From contig NZ_LGUE01000001.1 of NCBI RefSeq assembly GCF_001274775.1, positions 1,523,705 through 1,587,704 on the forward strand: 64,000 nucleotides of DNA, written 5' to 3'. Source of the stretch: Rossellomorea marisflavi (GTDB lineage: Bacteria > Bacillota > Bacilli > Bacillales > Bacillaceae_B). Below, piece by piece: positions 1 through 9,366 of the stretch. Below the pieces are notes generated by a model. That model did not search any database and was not told the DNA's origin. It saw only the letters and a program-made list of their open reading frames with translations. The position numbers and the translations under genes are program-made. How positions within the stretch are numbered: the stretch's first letter is position 1; every line of letters begins with the position of its first letter.

Positions 1-1933
1 TGTCCGTTTCATTTATGGCAATCGAGATAAATCCACCCTGCGTCATCACTTCAATGGCATTCTTGATGATATTGATGAACACCTGCTTCAATTGATTCGG
101 CTCGGCAATGATGCATGGAAGTCCCTCCTGGTAGTGCTCCCTGTATTGGACGTTATGCATCACCGCCTGAGCGTTGAGCAGTTCCACCGTATCTTTCATG
201 ATCTTGATGAGGTTGGTTTCCTGATACTGGATGGCCTGTGGTTTTGCCAACACAAGGAAATCCGTGATGATGGATTCAATCCGTTGGAATTCAGAGGTGA
301 TCACGTTGAAGTACATTTCATGTTCATGCCCGATGCTGTTCTCGAGAAGCTGGATGAACCCTTTCAATGCCGTCATCGGGTTGCGGATTTCATGGGCGAT
401 ACCGGCGGCAAGCTCTCCGACCACGCTCAAGGTATCGCTTTTCCGCAGCTGTTCCTGCATTTCGACTTGTTCGGTTATATCCCTGATTATGGTCAAATTC
501 AAGTTGGACAGGAGGTTGTACTTGGATGACAGCTCCACATGCTGCAATCTCCCTTTCTGATACAGGGACTTCTGGTAGGTTGCCTGACCTTCTTCTTTCA
601 ATTGGCGGAGATAGCCTGCATATTTGTCTTCCTCAGGGTCGATATTTAATATTTCCCGTACATCTTTACCAATCAGATTCTCCTTCGGAGAGGCCAGTAT
701 TTCACTCACCTCCGGATTGGAGTCCACGACAACATAATTGTGGTTTGTCAAAAGCATCCCATCCAGAGAGCCCTCAAAGATCTTACGGAAGCGCTCTTCA
801 CTTTCCCTGAGCTCTTTCTCCATCTGATAGCGCTCACTCACATTTCGGAAGATGGTCATATTATACCCGTCCACGGAATGAAGCTTGGAGGTGAATTCAA
901 GGTGCTTGAGCTGGTTGTTGGGCATAAGAAATAACACTTCATCCCTTACAGCACCTGAGATCGTGAGCTGTTCCATGAGAAGATCGAACTTTTGCACTTC
1001 AAGTGGGTAGACAAAATCCTTGATCCTTTTGGACAGGAGCTCCGAAAGGGAACATTCAAAGATTTTCAAGGCAGATGTATTGGCTTTCAGTACCCGCCCA
1101 TCCTGATCCCACAGGACGATGGCGTCGATGGCCTCTTCGAACAGCCCTTTGAAGAGTTCTTCGTTTCGTTTCAACTGTATTTCCATTTGCCTCTTTTCCG
1201 TCACATCCCTCAGGATCGCCATATGTAGCTTATGATGGACATACGGACTCGTGGTGAATTCCACGATGGAGACGCTGTGCGTTTTACGGATCGGGATCTC
1301 TCCCCTGGCCTTTTTATGTTCGACGATCAGCTCTTTGATCTTATCGATCTTATAATGGGCATTTTCAGGAACAAACCAGCTGATGTTCCGCTTTGTCACA
1401 TCGCTCTTATCCATGCCCACCTGGATGCAGAAGGCCTGATTCACATCGCTGATATTTCCGTCGATATCAAAGAGAACGATCCCTTCCGAAGCATTTTGGA
1501 AGATATTCGAGAGGAGATGGACATTCATATGATCCTTCCGTTCCTTTTCCTTCAGCTGTGTTACATCCTTGAAGTAAAGATAGGCATTGGGAGAAATGGT
1601 CGATTTTTTGAGGATCAGCTCCACATGGATGATTTTATCACCCGTTGTGTTCATGAGCGTTTCATCTTCAAGGGATTTGCCCGTTTCCATCACTTCCTTA
1701 TAATGGGAGACGATAGGGGCTGGAACAGAAGTAAAATACGTGCTGAACAGCTTCCCTATAAGCTCTTCCATAGGAGCGGCAAGGGTCGTGCATGCTTCGC
1801 GATTTGCATAATGAATCTTCATTTCCTCATTAATCACCAGCATGGGAAGTGGTGATGCTGAGCAGATTTCCTTATCGATAGGATGACATTCTTCCTTCAA
1901 TACTTCCAAATCAAGTTTACTGCCGTTAGTCAT
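1..1933 (-). CDS. Multi-PAS sensor histidine kinase (5' part; cut by window start)
   Basis: The reverse-strand frame is open to the left window edge, so the C-terminus is missing. Translation shows four successive PAS-type segments (about residues 20-120, 130-240, 250-365, 375-490), each followed by a linker ending in a DVT/NVSE/DITE-like element. A HisKA domain follows with the H-box AHEIRNP (phospho-His near residue 514). The frame is lost just after the ATP-binding N-box (NIIKNAIEV). No transmembrane segment is visible, so it is probably cytosolic, like the KinA/KinE sporulation kinases that feed Spo0F; that role is inferred. The ATG at 1933 follows GGGGG with 8-nt spacing. In-frame ATGs at 1954 and 1984 are alternatives. 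No response regulator is adjacent, which fits an orphan phosphorelay kinase. Confidence 0.9.
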   Translation of the reverse strand, partial: MTNGSKLDLEVLKEECHPIDKEICSASPLPMLVINEEMKIHYANREACTTLAAPMEELIGKLFSTYFTSVPAPIVSHYKEVMETGKSLEDETLMNTTGDKIIHVELILKKSTISPNAYLYFKDVTQLKEKERKDHMNVHLLSNIFQNASEGIVLFDIDGNISDVNQAFCIQVGMDKSDVTKRNISWFVPENAHYKIDKIKELIVEHKKARGEIPIRKTHSVSIVEFTTSPYVHHKLHMAILRDVTEKRQMEIQLKRNEELFKGLFEEAIDAIVLWDQDGRVLKANTSALKIFECSLSELLSKRIKDFVYPLEVQKFDLLMEQLTISGAVRDEVLFLMPNNQLKHLEFTSKLHSVDGYNMTIFRNVSERYQMEKELRESEERFRKIFEGSLDGMLLTNHNYVVVDSNPEVSEILASPKENLIGKDVREILNIDPEEDKYAGYLRQLKEEGQATYQKSLYQKGRLQHVELSSKYNLLSNLNLTIIRDITEQVEMQEQLRKSDTLSVVGELAAGIAHEIRNPMTALKGFIQLLENSIGHEHEMYFNVITSEFQRIESIITDFLVLAKPQAIQYQETNLIKIMKDTVELLNAQAVMHNVQYREHYQEGLPCIIAEPNQLKQVFINIIKNAIEVMTQGGFISIAINETD

Positions 1934-2091
1934 TTCTACATCCCCCTGCTTCATTAAAGACGACTTTAGTAATACAGTCTGCATATGTTCACAACCCCTT
2001 GGCGATAATTAACAATGAAATGAAGGTTTTACCCATAGTATCCTAGGGAAAGTATGAATGAAACAATGAAATCGTTAAAGTTGGTGAGCCC

Positions 2092-3117
2092 ATGAAACAG
2101 CGTGATTCATATTTTGATAATGCTAAATTCATCCTGATCTTCCTCGTCGTATTCGGTCACATCATCCGATCGTATATTGAAAAGGATCCCGTCATCCTTT
2201 CCCTTTATAAAACCATCTATACCTTCCACATGCCGGCATTCATCCTGCTTGCAGGATTTTTTGCCAAAGGGTTTTATAAGAAAGGATATATCCAGAAGCT
2301 GGCGAAAAAGCTCATTTTGCCTTATATCGTGTTCCAGTTGATCTATACCGTGTACTACTATTTCCTATATGACAGCTCCACCCTTGAAGTCGATCCACTG
2401 ACGCCTCACTGGTCCCTGTGGTTCCTTATCAGCCTGTTCTGCTGGAACGCACTGCTTTATGCATTCATCAAATGGTTCAAATTCGGTCCTGCGGCAGGAC
2501 TGACAGTGGCATTTTCACTTGGCCTGATCGTAGGATTCGCAGACAGTATCTCGAGTACGCTCAGTTTGTCGAGGACATTCGTCTTCTTCCCGATGTTCCT
2601 CCTCGGTTACTATCTGAAAAAAGAGCACTTCGATTACTTCAAGACATCGCAGATGCGCCTGGCAGCCGGTCTGACATTCATCATTGTCTTCCTGGGAATG
2701 TTCCTCATACCGGAATTTTCGGACAAATGGCTCCTTGGGTCCAAACCTTATGGTGACTTCAACTGGAGTAATCTGTACGGAATGGGGATTCGAGCTGCCG
2801 TATACGCACTGAATATCATCATGATCTTCAGCTTTTTCTCTTTCGTGCCGACCAAGCAGCAGTTCTTCACTAAATGGGGTAAGAACACCCTCTATGTGTA
2901 CCTCCTGCATGGATTCCTTGTCAGATTGTTCAGGGTCAGTGCGCTGAAGGATGAAATCAACCCCACCACAAGCATCCTTGTCCTGCTTGGCGTGTCCCTT
3001 GTATTGACGATGCTGTTTTCGACCAAGTTCTTTACGAGCCTGACTCAGCCTCTCGTCGAGTTCAGGACCTCCCGATTTCAAAAGTTATTTTCAAAAAAAG
3101 AAATCAACACAAGATAA
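2092..3117 (+). CDS. Acyltransferase-3 family integral membrane protein
   Basis: A 341-residue protein with about ten hydrophobic segments. It opens with the acyltransferase-3 signature (an Asp/Lys-containing amphipathic start, then VVFGH near residue 22). Members of this family (OatA, OpgC, fucose O-acetylases) move acyl groups across the membrane onto polysaccharides or peptidoglycan. There is no extracellular SGNH domain, so this is the short membrane-only form and its acceptor cannot be told. The ribosome site is weak (GGTGAG). The gene stands alone, divergent from the kinase and followed by its own terminator. Confidence 0.8.
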   Translation: MKQRDSYFDNAKFILIFLVVFGHIIRSYIEKDPVILSLYKTIYTFHMPAFILLAGFFAKGFYKKGYIQKLAKKLILPYIVFQLIYTVYYYFLYDSSTLEVDPLTPHWSLWFLISLFCWNALLYAFIKWFKFGPAAGLTVAFSLGLIVGFADSISSTLSLSRTFVFFPMFLLGYYLKKEHFDYFKTSQMRLAAGLTFIIVFLGMFLIPEFSDKWLLGSKPYGDFNWSNLYGMGIRAAVYALNIIMIFSFFSFVPTKQQFFTKWGKNTLYVYLLHGFLVRLFRVSALKDEINPTTSILVLLGVSLVLTMLFSTKFFTSLTQPLVEFRTSRFQKLFSKKEINTR

Positions 3118-3126
3118 AACCCAATA

Positions 3127-3160
3127 GAAAGGGCTGGCTCATTGAGTCAGTCCCTTTTTG
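3127..3160 (+). terminator. Terminator after acyltransferase gene
   Basis: Stem AAAGGGCTGGCTCA pairs with TGAGTCAGTCCCTTT around a short loop and ends in a T-run, 10 nt after the stop codon. Confidence 0.85.
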
Positions 3161-3301
3161 GTGGATGGAATGGAACAAAACGAAAATATCTCCCATTTCC
3201 CCACTATATGTCATTTCATATGGTTTTATAATACTATTCGAAATCTTTCATTGAAATCCTCCCTTGGAATACAATAAATTTGAATTGATTTTAGACAAAG
3301 A

Positions 3302-3330
3302 TTGAGCTTTTTCGCCTTCTCCGCTACAAT
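3302..3330 (+). promoter_or_regulatory. SigA-type promoter for the radical SAM gene
   Basis: TTGAGC at 3302-3307 and TACAAT at 3325-3330 with a 17-nt spacer, about 55 nt before the start codon. Confidence 0.6.
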
Positions 3331-3384
3331 GGGAACAGTGTGATGCAGTGACCTCGATCAATGAGGAAATAAAGGAGTACAGGT

Positions 3385-5103
3385 ATGAAGAAAGTGGTTT
3401 TAAGTACATTGAACGCTAAATATATCCATACAAACCTGGCCATACGATGCCTGAAAGCATATGCCGAGCCAGACTTTGATGTTGAACTTGCCGAGTATAC
3501 GATTAAAGATCCCGTCTTGAATATCGCAACCGACTTATTCTCAAAGCGTCCCGACGTCATCGGGTTCAGCTGTTATATATGGAACATCGAAGAAACGATC
3601 AACGTCATCGGGATACTGAGAAAGATCATGCCCGACGTCAAGATCATCCTCGGTGGCCCTGAAGTGACCTATGACGTTCCGTACTGGCTGGAACGCCTGA
3701 CCGATGTGGACTTCATCATTTTGGGTGAAGGAGAGGAATCGTTCAAACAGTTCCTTGTACAGGCCAATGGAGATGAGGACTGGGATAAAGTTGCCGGTAT
3801 TGCTTATATGAAAGATGATAAGCCCGTCATCCGGCCACAATCGAACAAGATCGATCTTCGTGAGGTTCCCTCCCCGTTCCGATTTGAAGAAGATCTCGAT
3901 CAGCTTTCAAAACGGGTAACCTATATTGAAACGAGCAGAGGCTGTCCGTTCAGATGTCAATTCTGTTTATCTTCCATAGAAGTCGGTGTCCGCTACTTTG
4001 ACAGAGAGAAGGTCAAAGAAGATATCAGGTTCCTCATGCAGAACGGCGCCAAAACCATCAAGTTTGTGGACCGCACCTTCAATATAAGCCGAAGCTATGC
4101 CATGGAGATGTTCCAATTCCTTATTGATGAGCATCTGCCGGGTACCGTCTTCCAGTTCGAGATCACAGCGGACATCATGCGCCCTGAAGTGATCGAGTTC
4201 TTGAATCAGAACGCCCCTGCCGGCTTATTCCGCTTCGAAATCGGCGTGCAGTCCACCAATGATGAGACCAATGATCTCGTGATGAGAAGACAGAACTATG
4301 ATAAATTGACCAGAACCGTCACCATGGTCAAAGATGGCGGAAAGATCGACCAGCATTTGGATCTTATCGCTGGACTGCCGGAAGAAGATTACCATTCGTT
4401 CAAAAAGACCTTCAATGATGTATTCCAACTAAGGCCGGAAGAGCTTCAGCTCGGCTTCCTGAAGATGCTGAGGGGTACTGGCCTGAGAATACGTGCAAAC
4501 GATCATCAGTACACCTTTATGGACCACTCTCCGTATGAAATACTCGGGAATAATATCCTATCGTTTGACGATATCGTCCGAATCAAACAAGTGGAAGACG
4601 TACTGGAAAAATACTGGAACGACCACCGCATGGACCAGACGATTGAATACCTCGTATCAGAAGTATTCGAGACTCCATTCGATTTCTTCCAGGAGTTCGG
4701 TTCCTACTGGGAAGGAAAGGGGTGGTCCCGGATCGGTCACCAGCTTGAAGACCTGTTCAAAAGACTTCGCGAATTCCTCTCCACCAAAGAAGGCGTATCC
4801 CTTTCGGTTGTTGAAGGCCTTATGAAGCTGGATTATCTCCAGAATCAAAGATACAAGCCGAGAAAACCATGGTGGAGCAACACCATGACCAAGGAACAGC
4901 GTTCATCACTCTATCAGGAGATCCTCGCTTCCCCTTTACGCGCGGGAGCAGAGTTCATGGAGATGAACCTTTCGGAGAAAGATCTGTATAAGCATACGAT
5001 GCTGGAGTCCATTACCGGGACAGATGGGAAGGACGGCTATGTCCTCGCCTATTTCGAACCTACCACGGGTCGTTCCACCCTATTCCCTGTTGGTGTTTCC
5101 TGA
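3385..5103 (+). CDS. B12-binding-domain radical SAM protein (DUF4080-like)
   Basis: A 572-residue protein. The N-terminal ~140 residues form a Rossmann-like cobalamin-binding-type domain (GGPEV, then GEGE). I see no DxHxxG cobalamin-ligating motif, which is common in this class. The radical SAM core follows, with GCPFRCQFC near residues 186-194 supplying the three cysteines for a 4Fe-4S cluster. A C-terminal extension of about 200 residues matches the DUF4080-type architecture. The substrate is unknown. The start has a good site (AAAGGAG, 8 nt). The gene is monocistronic between a SigA-type promoter and a palindromic terminator. Confidence 0.88.
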   Translation: MKKVVLSTLNAKYIHTNLAIRCLKAYAEPDFDVELAEYTIKDPVLNIATDLFSKRPDVIGFSCYIWNIEETINVIGILRKIMPDVKIILGGPEVTYDVPYWLERLTDVDFIILGEGEESFKQFLVQANGDEDWDKVAGIAYMKDDKPVIRPQSNKIDLREVPSPFRFEEDLDQLSKRVTYIETSRGCPFRCQFCLSSIEVGVRYFDREKVKEDIRFLMQNGAKTIKFVDRTFNISRSYAMEMFQFLIDEHLPGTVFQFEITADIMRPEVIEFLNQNAPAGLFRFEIGVQSTNDETNDLVMRRQNYDKLTRTVTMVKDGGKIDQHLDLIAGLPEEDYHSFKKTFNDVFQLRPEELQLGFLKMLRGTGLRIRANDHQYTFMDHSPYEILGNNILSFDDIVRIKQVEDVLEKYWNDHRMDQTIEYLVSEVFETPFDFFQEFGSYWEGKGWSRIGHQLEDLFKRLREFLSTKEGVSLSVVEGLMKLDYLQNQRYKPRKPWWSNTMTKEQRSSLYQEILASPLRAGAEFMEMNLSEKDLYKHTMLESITGTDGKDGYVLAYFEPTTGRSTLFPVGVS

Positions 5104-5111
5104 TTTCTCTT

Positions 5112-5155
5112 CAAATAAAAAATGTTAAGCGATATCGCTTAACATTTTTTATTTG
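5112..5155. terminator. 44-bp perfect palindromic bidirectional terminator
   Basis: Positions 5112-5155 form a perfect palindrome (22 bp per arm, centre GAT|ATC) ending in T-runs on both strands. It terminates the radical SAM gene on + and the small gene on -. The stop codon of the minus-strand small gene lies inside it. Confidence 0.9.
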
Positions 5156-5276
5156 CTTCTTTTTTCTTTAATTCCTTACGGGATGCTTCCATTAATTTGG
5201 CCGCATTCATGTCCCCGAATTCAAGACCGAACTCTTCACGTACGTTCAGTTCGTTTTTCTTTTCATGTTTCTTCAT
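5139..5276 (-). CDS. Small hydrophilic protein, 45 aa, unknown
   Basis: Encodes a 45-residue Lys/Glu-rich protein with no membrane segment, starting MKKHEKKNEL and containing EEFGLEFGD. Its start codon overlaps the stop of the upstream small gene in the arrangement ATGA, so the two are probably translationally coupled. The last codons and the TAA (5139-5141) lie in the terminator palindrome. The EFGLEFG stretch loosely recalls the GPR-cleavage region of alpha/beta SASPs, but this is too weak to assign a family. Coding is supported by the coupled overlap and by the terminator placed exactly at its end. Confidence 0.55.
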   Translation of the reverse strand: MKKHEKKNELNVREEFGLEFGDMNAAKLMEASRKELKKKEANKKC

Positions 5277-5440
5277 TGTCCATTCCCCTGTTTGCCGTGT
5301 TTGGAATTGCGGTTTGCCGCCTTCCCAGGGTCTTCTCCATTCATGAATTCTGAAGATACTTCTGTTTCCTGTTTATTCTTCTTGGGGGTCATGTTGTTCT
5401 TCTCTGCTGCATCCCATTGGGCTTTTCGTTTCATCTTCAT
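5273..5440 (-). CDS. Small hydrophilic protein, 55 aa, unknown
   Basis: A 55-residue protein rich in Lys, Asn and Gln, beginning MKMKRKAQWD and ending in a Gly/Asn/Gln-rich tail. The ribosome site AAAGGAG precedes two candidate ATGs (5440 with 4-nt spacing, 5434 with 10-nt). Composition is like small spore-core proteins of bacilli, but I cannot match a named Ssp family. It is the first gene of a two-gene unit with the 45-residue gene and lies downstream of the TrkH-like gene on the same strand. Confidence 0.55.
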   Translation of the reverse strand: MKMKRKAQWDAAEKNNMTPKKNKQETEVSSEFMNGEDPGKAANRNSKHGKQGNGQ

Positions 5441-5516
5441 TCAGCTCCTTTAAGGATATCTTCCCCTCAGGTGCACGGAGACATACTGAAAACGATTGCC
5501 AAGAGCGTCTTCAGCA

Positions 5517-6869
5517 TCAACCGATGATCAGACGTTCTTTCGGATAATGATAATTTGCTTTTTTCTCTTTACCGCCGATCATGAACAGGAATGAAAGGAT
5601 CCCTACCCGTCCGATGAACATGAGGATCATGATGACACATTTGCCTATGGCGCTCAAATCCGGGGTGATCCCAAGTGATAATCCAGTTGTTCCGAAGGCA
5701 GAACAAACTTCAAAGATGATTTCAATAAGGGTATGATCTTCCGTGATGGTCAAAATGATCACAGAGGTGAAGCATAGCAGCACTGCCACCATGGTGACGA
5801 CCAGGGATTTCAGTACGTCCTGCTGGTGGATTTCCCTCCGGAAGATCTTGATGGTCTGATTCCCTTTGGCAAAATGATAAAGGAATAAAAGGTTCAACGC
5901 GAAGGTCGTGGTCCTGATCCCCCCTCCGACGGAACTTGGAGAGGCACCGATGAACATCATCCCGCTCAGCATCATGAGCGTCGGAAGTGAAAATTCGGCA
6001 AGGTTCATGGTGGCGAGTCCACCGCTCCTTGTCGATGCCGACTGGAAGAACGCATAGAAGAATGCTTCATGCCAGCTCATCCCTTGGAAAAAGTGATTGA
6101 ATTCCATCACGATGATCAAGAGGGTACCCACGATGAGCAAGAGCCCGAATGTCGTGGTGGTGATTTTTGTGAACAAAGAAAAATGATGCCGTTTTTTCTC
6201 TTTATTCATGATGAAATTCTTGACCTCGATCAATACAGGGAACCCAATGGCCCCTAAGGTGATCAAAAGCACGGTGATCACCTGTACAAAATAATCATGC
6301 TTGAATGGTATGAAGGATTGTCCGGTTATGTCGAAACCGGCATTGGTGGTGGCACTGACGGATGCGAATAACCCGTGCATATATGCTTCCTGCCAAGATG
6401 GATAATAACTTAAGAAATAGGTTCCCAACACAACGGCTCCCACGATTTCGATAAGGATGACCAACAGGAGGATCTGCTTGAGCAGATTCACCAATCCCGA
6501 CAGATTCATCTGATTCTGATCGGTCATGATCAGCTGCCTTTCTTTGAGTCCGATCCGCTTCCCCAACAACAACCAGAAAAAGGTCCCGAGGGTCATGATG
6601 CCGATACCCCCGAACTGGAGGACAAAGATCAGAATGAAAATCCCCAATGTGTTGAACGTATCGGGCGTACTGACAACGGACAACCCCGTCACGCTTACGG
6701 CACTGACAGCAGTGAACAGCGCATCGATGAAACTCCAATCCGCCCCTCTTTTATGAGCCACGGGCAGGCTCAGCAATAGGGTTGAAAGGGTGATGGCCAA
6801 TAAGTAGTAGGTGACGATCACACGCGTTGGTGTTAATTTGCTTATATGTAATTTGAGTTTGAGCCACAT
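5517..6869 (-). CDS. TrkH/KtrB-family potassium uptake membrane subunit
   Basis: A 450-residue membrane protein with the four-fold membrane-P-loop-membrane repeat of TrkH/KtrB. The first selectivity loop reads SAVSVTGLSV, and similar Gly-containing loops recur (TTNAGFD, STRSGGL, FGTTGLS). Its length matches B. subtilis KtrB (about 445) and KtrD (about 449). It should form a K+ (Na+-coupled) channel gated by a cytosolic KtrA/KtrC RCK ring, and no such gene lies nearby, which favours a KtrD-like assignment. Ribosome site GGAAAGGAAA, 8 nt from ATG. Confidence 0.9.
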   Translation of the reverse strand: MWLKLKLHISKLTPTRVIVTYYLLAITLSTLLLSLPVAHKRGADWSFIDALFTAVSAVSVTGLSVVSTPDTFNTLGIFILIFVLQFGGIGIMTLGTFFWLLLGKRIGLKERQLIMTDQNQMNLSGLVNLLKQILLLVILIEIVGAVVLGTYFLSYYPSWQEAYMHGLFASVSATTNAGFDITGQSFIPFKHDYFVQVITVLLITLGAIGFPVLIEVKNFIMNKEKKRHHFSLFTKITTTTFGLLLIVGTLLIIVMEFNHFFQGMSWHEAFFYAFFQSASTRSGGLATMNLAEFSLPTLMMLSGMMFIGASPSSVGGGIRTTTFALNLLFLYHFAKGNQTIKIFRREIHQQDVLKSLVVTMVAVLLCFTSVIILTITEDHTLIEIIFEVCSAFGTTGLSLGITPDLSAIGKCVIMILMFIGRVGILSFLFMIGGKEKKANYHYPKERLIIG

Positions 6870-7100
6870 AGCGTCGTTTCCTTTCCAATATGGTGTTACC
6901 TACCTTATCTTAAAGAATTCCACCCGAGATTGAAAGGAAAACCTTAAATAATAGTGTACCTGAAATTCAAATGTGTGATACACCCGTCCAAACTCTTCAA
7001 CTTCCTCGAAATTTTACCACACATGAACATCTGCCTTTATCAAATAATATCCTTACAGAAGCATATTGTTTCTAGTACAAATAGACAGGAGGAGACAAGC

Positions 7101-7301
7101 ATGGCACGAAGCAGCAATAAATTATTGGTTCCTGGTGTGGAGCAATACCTTGATCAAGTTAAATATGAAATCGCTCAGGAATTCGGTGTAAACCTTGGTT
7201 CAGACACTGTAGCCCGTTCAAACGGATCAGTTGGCGGAGAAATCACTAAGCGTCTGGTACAACAAGCTCAATCACATTTATCTGGACAATCAACTAAATA
7301 A
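7101..7301 (+). CDS. Alpha/beta-type small acid-soluble spore protein
   Basis: A 66-residue protein with the full alpha/beta SASP pattern: a central GPR protease cleavage site ([12 protein letters not shown]) and a C-terminal GGEITKRLV helix. In dormant spores these proteins coat DNA and shift it to an A-like form that resists UV and heat; GPR cleaves them at germination. The ATG at 7101 follows GGAGGAG. Expression is normally SigG-dependent in the forespore; I could not pick out a convincing SigG promoter. Confidence 0.97.
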   Translation: MARSSNKLLVPGVEQYLDQVKYEIAQEFGVNLGSDTVARSNGSVGGEITKRLVQQAQSHLSGQSTK

Positions 7302-7311
7302 TATGGATAAC

Positions 7312-7338
7312 AAAAGCCGGCAGTTTCTGCCGGCTTTT
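7312..7338. terminator. Shared terminator between ssp and rsgI
   Basis: Stem AAAAGCCGGCAG / CTGCCGGCTTTT with a TTT loop and T-runs on both sides, between the convergent SASP and rsgI genes. Confidence 0.9.
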
Positions 7339-7341
7339 TCT

Positions 7342-8499
7342 TTAATCATCTTGTTTATGGTTCTTTTTCCAGCCTTCCTTCTTGCCCCGGTCCTCTCCCC
7401 TTTTGCCTGGGTTTTTATCCCCTTTTGGACCTTCTTTTTCCTTCATGCGACGGTCGTGTTTATCTGCTTCCTTCTGTTTGCCGCCCTGTTTGTTCTTTTT
7501 TTCCTGCTGACCTGGAGGTGACCATTCCCCTTGCTTGCCTGCCTTATCCTGCTTGTCGTTTCCCCGTTCCTGCTTTTCCTCGGACTTGTCAGGCTGGGAG
7601 GGACCTCTTTTTGAGCGGTTATCTTCCTTTTTCCCGTTATCTTGTTTCACCGGAGGATCTGCTTTTTGTCTGGGGGCAACTTCTTTTTTCTCTTCTTTAT
7701 CTGTATTTTCTCTTCTGTCTGCATCTTCATTTTTCGTTTTGTCTTTGGCCGGTGGTTGAACAGAAGGTTTGTCATCCCCTTCGGGTTCCACCGTCTCCAC
7801 CTTATGCTCTGGAGTTTCGTCGACCGGGTTCTCTTCCTCTTTCATCAAGTGCCCTGCAGTCACCCCTTTTTCATGAGCCTCTTTCCGTTCTTCCCGGCTG
7901 GCTTCTTTATAGGTGATGGTTACGGGTCTCGATTGATTCTCATCTTTGATCATCGTATAAATGCTTTTAATAAAGCTCTCTTTCGCTTTTCCATCTTTTT
8001 CTTCGGGAAATGAAGAAGTCATATAGATGTGATCCGTGTCGGTGAAGTATCCCATCTCTTCACATAAATCAAAGATCTTCGCAGTAACCTTCTCTGCTTC
8101 TGCGTTTCGCCATTTCTGAAGGGAGGATAGGATTTCATCTCCTTCTTCATTGTACGAAACGATATCAAGCACCTGTTTTTCCTCATCCAGTGTCAATTCG
8201 AGACTCGGATTGATGTCGAGCGACACGTAGGCATATGCCTTCCTGTCCTCGGTCAATGTGCTTGGAAGCAGGATGAGCAGAAGAGCAAAGACTGCACATG
8301 AAGCGAGAAGCACCTTCCAATGCATCCTCCCTGATCGGCGTCCTGCATTGAACCGTTCACCCGTTACTGGAAAAAAGGGGATCTCTTCACCGATCGTATA
8401 ATGTTGATGAGGATGCTTCTTCCCTTTGATGAACTCCCCTTCAGCGGTCATCATAACGAGGGAATCCGACTTGATATCCATGATGATCCCTTTTTTCAT
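7342..8499 (-). CDS. rsgI: Anti-sigma-I factor RsgI
   Basis: A 385-residue membrane-anchored anti-sigma factor. Residues 1-50 are the RsgI N-terminal domain that binds SigI. A single transmembrane helix spans about residues 61-82. An extracellular domain follows (YVSLDINPSLEL, typical of the RsgI middle domain), then a long Lys/Glu/Pro-rich low-complexity tail of about 150 residues. There is no carbohydrate-binding module, unlike clostridial RsgI proteins. The start is set by a TGATG overlap with the sigI stop. It holds SigI inactive until heat or envelope stress triggers release. Confidence 0.92.
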   Translation of the reverse strand: MKKGIIMDIKSDSLVMMTAEGEFIKGKKHPHQHYTIGEEIPFFPVTGERFNAGRRSGRMHWKVLLASCAVFALLLILLPSTLTEDRKAYAYVSLDINPSLELTLDEEKQVLDIVSYNEEGDEILSSLQKWRNAEAEKVTAKIFDLCEEMGYFTDTDHIYMTSSFPEEKDGKAKESFIKSIYTMIKDENQSRPVTITYKEASREERKEAHEKGVTAGHLMKEEENPVDETPEHKVETVEPEGDDKPSVQPPAKDKTKNEDADRRENTDKEEKKEVAPRQKADPPVKQDNGKKEDNRSKRGPSQPDKSEEKQERGNDKQDKAGKQGEWSPPGQQEKKNKQGGKQKEADKHDRRMKEKEGPKGDKNPGKRGEDRGKKEGWKKNHKQDD

Positions 8500-9242
8500 C
8501 AGCCTAACCTGCCTTTTAAGTAATCCTTTAAATAAACATAATCGCCCATCAGAATCACACACATGGCGATGATGTACTTTCGATTCCGTTCTATGGTCTT
8601 CCTGCTCACACTTACCGTCTTTTCTAATTTTTTTATCGGTAAACGCTTTTTCGCCAGCAGGTAGTCCTTGAATTCCATTTCATTTACGACGATCCTGGAG
8701 ATATTGATGGCATTCATCCGTGCGTCTTCATGCTTTGGTGAAGCATCGATCAGATCTTCAAAGGTGAGATTGTATTCTTCCAGCTGTTTTGTGAACTGCA
8801 AGATTTCCTCCCGCCTTAGCCTCGCATCCTCTTTTCTCTGATACTCATCGACTGCTGCTAACTGCTCGATATGAAGTGACGGAAGATCTTCATCGTCCGT
8901 ATTGTTCATGTCCACGCTAATATCCTGATATTTCCCATTTTTACGGATATAATCAATGACCTTCCTCTTGATGATCACTTCTGAAAAGCTGATGAATGAT
9001 GAACCCTTTTCAGCATTGTACTTGACGATCGCATCGTGAAAGGCGATCAACCCGATGCTGAATTCATCATCGCTCTCGGTAATATATCGTTTACAGACGG
9101 AGGATACCGTCTTTTTTATGAATGGCTTGTATTCATCCAACAGACTTGAAAGTAATTCTTCTTCTCCGTTTTGGATCCGGACCGCTTTTTCCTCGATGGT
9201 CGTCTTTCTTTTGACCAGCGAGAGCAATAATAGATTGAGCAT
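8499..9242 (-). CDS. sigI: RNA polymerase sigma factor SigI
   Basis: A 247-residue sigma-70-family factor of the SigI group. The region-2 part includes FSIGLIAFHDAI and VIDYIRKNGKYQDISVD, and a C-terminal helix-turn-helix-like segment reads ISRIVVNEMEFKDYLLAKKRLPIKKLEK. SigI directs heat and cell-envelope stress genes and is restrained by RsgI, encoded immediately downstream with a 1-nt overlap. The ATG at 9242 is chosen because GGAGGGG lies 5 nt upstream; an in-frame ATG at 9263 has no comparable site. A SigA promoter and a candidate SigI autoregulatory promoter lie upstream. Confidence 0.93.
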   Translation of the reverse strand: MLNLLLLSLVKRKTTIEEKAVRIQNGEEELLSSLLDEYKPFIKKTVSSVCKRYITESDDEFSIGLIAFHDAIVKYNAEKGSSFISFSEVIIKRKVIDYIRKNGKYQDISVDMNNTDDEDLPSLHIEQLAAVDEYQRKEDARLRREEILQFTKQLEEYNLTFEDLIDASPKHEDARMNAINISRIVVNEMEFKDYLLAKKRLPIKKLEKTVSVSRKTIERNRKYIIAMCVILMGDYVYLKDYLKGRLG

Positions 9243-9266
9243 CGGTTCCCCTCCATCCTGCACCCT

Positions 9267-9294
9267 ATTATACTAAGAAGCACCCTAGTTTCAA
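9267..9294 (-). promoter_or_regulatory. SigA-type promoter of sigI-rsgI
   Basis: On the reverse strand, TTGAAA (9289-9294) and TATAAT (9267-9272) with a 16-nt spacer, about 25 nt before the sigI start. Confidence 0.7.
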
Positions 9295-9366
9295 AGGATA
9301 TACCCACAGGAAAGGGTTGACATTCAACCTTATGATGAAAACAATCGATTGATTCTTTAAAGGATT

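Noticed and set aside
5139..5276. SASP identity for the 45-residue protein
   Set aside because: Only a short EFGLEFG resemblance. The rest of the alpha/beta SASP pattern is absent.
5541..5556. GATAATGATAAT, similar to half of a Fur box
   Set aside because: It lies in the 3' coding end of the TrkH-like gene, far from any start, and lacks the other half.
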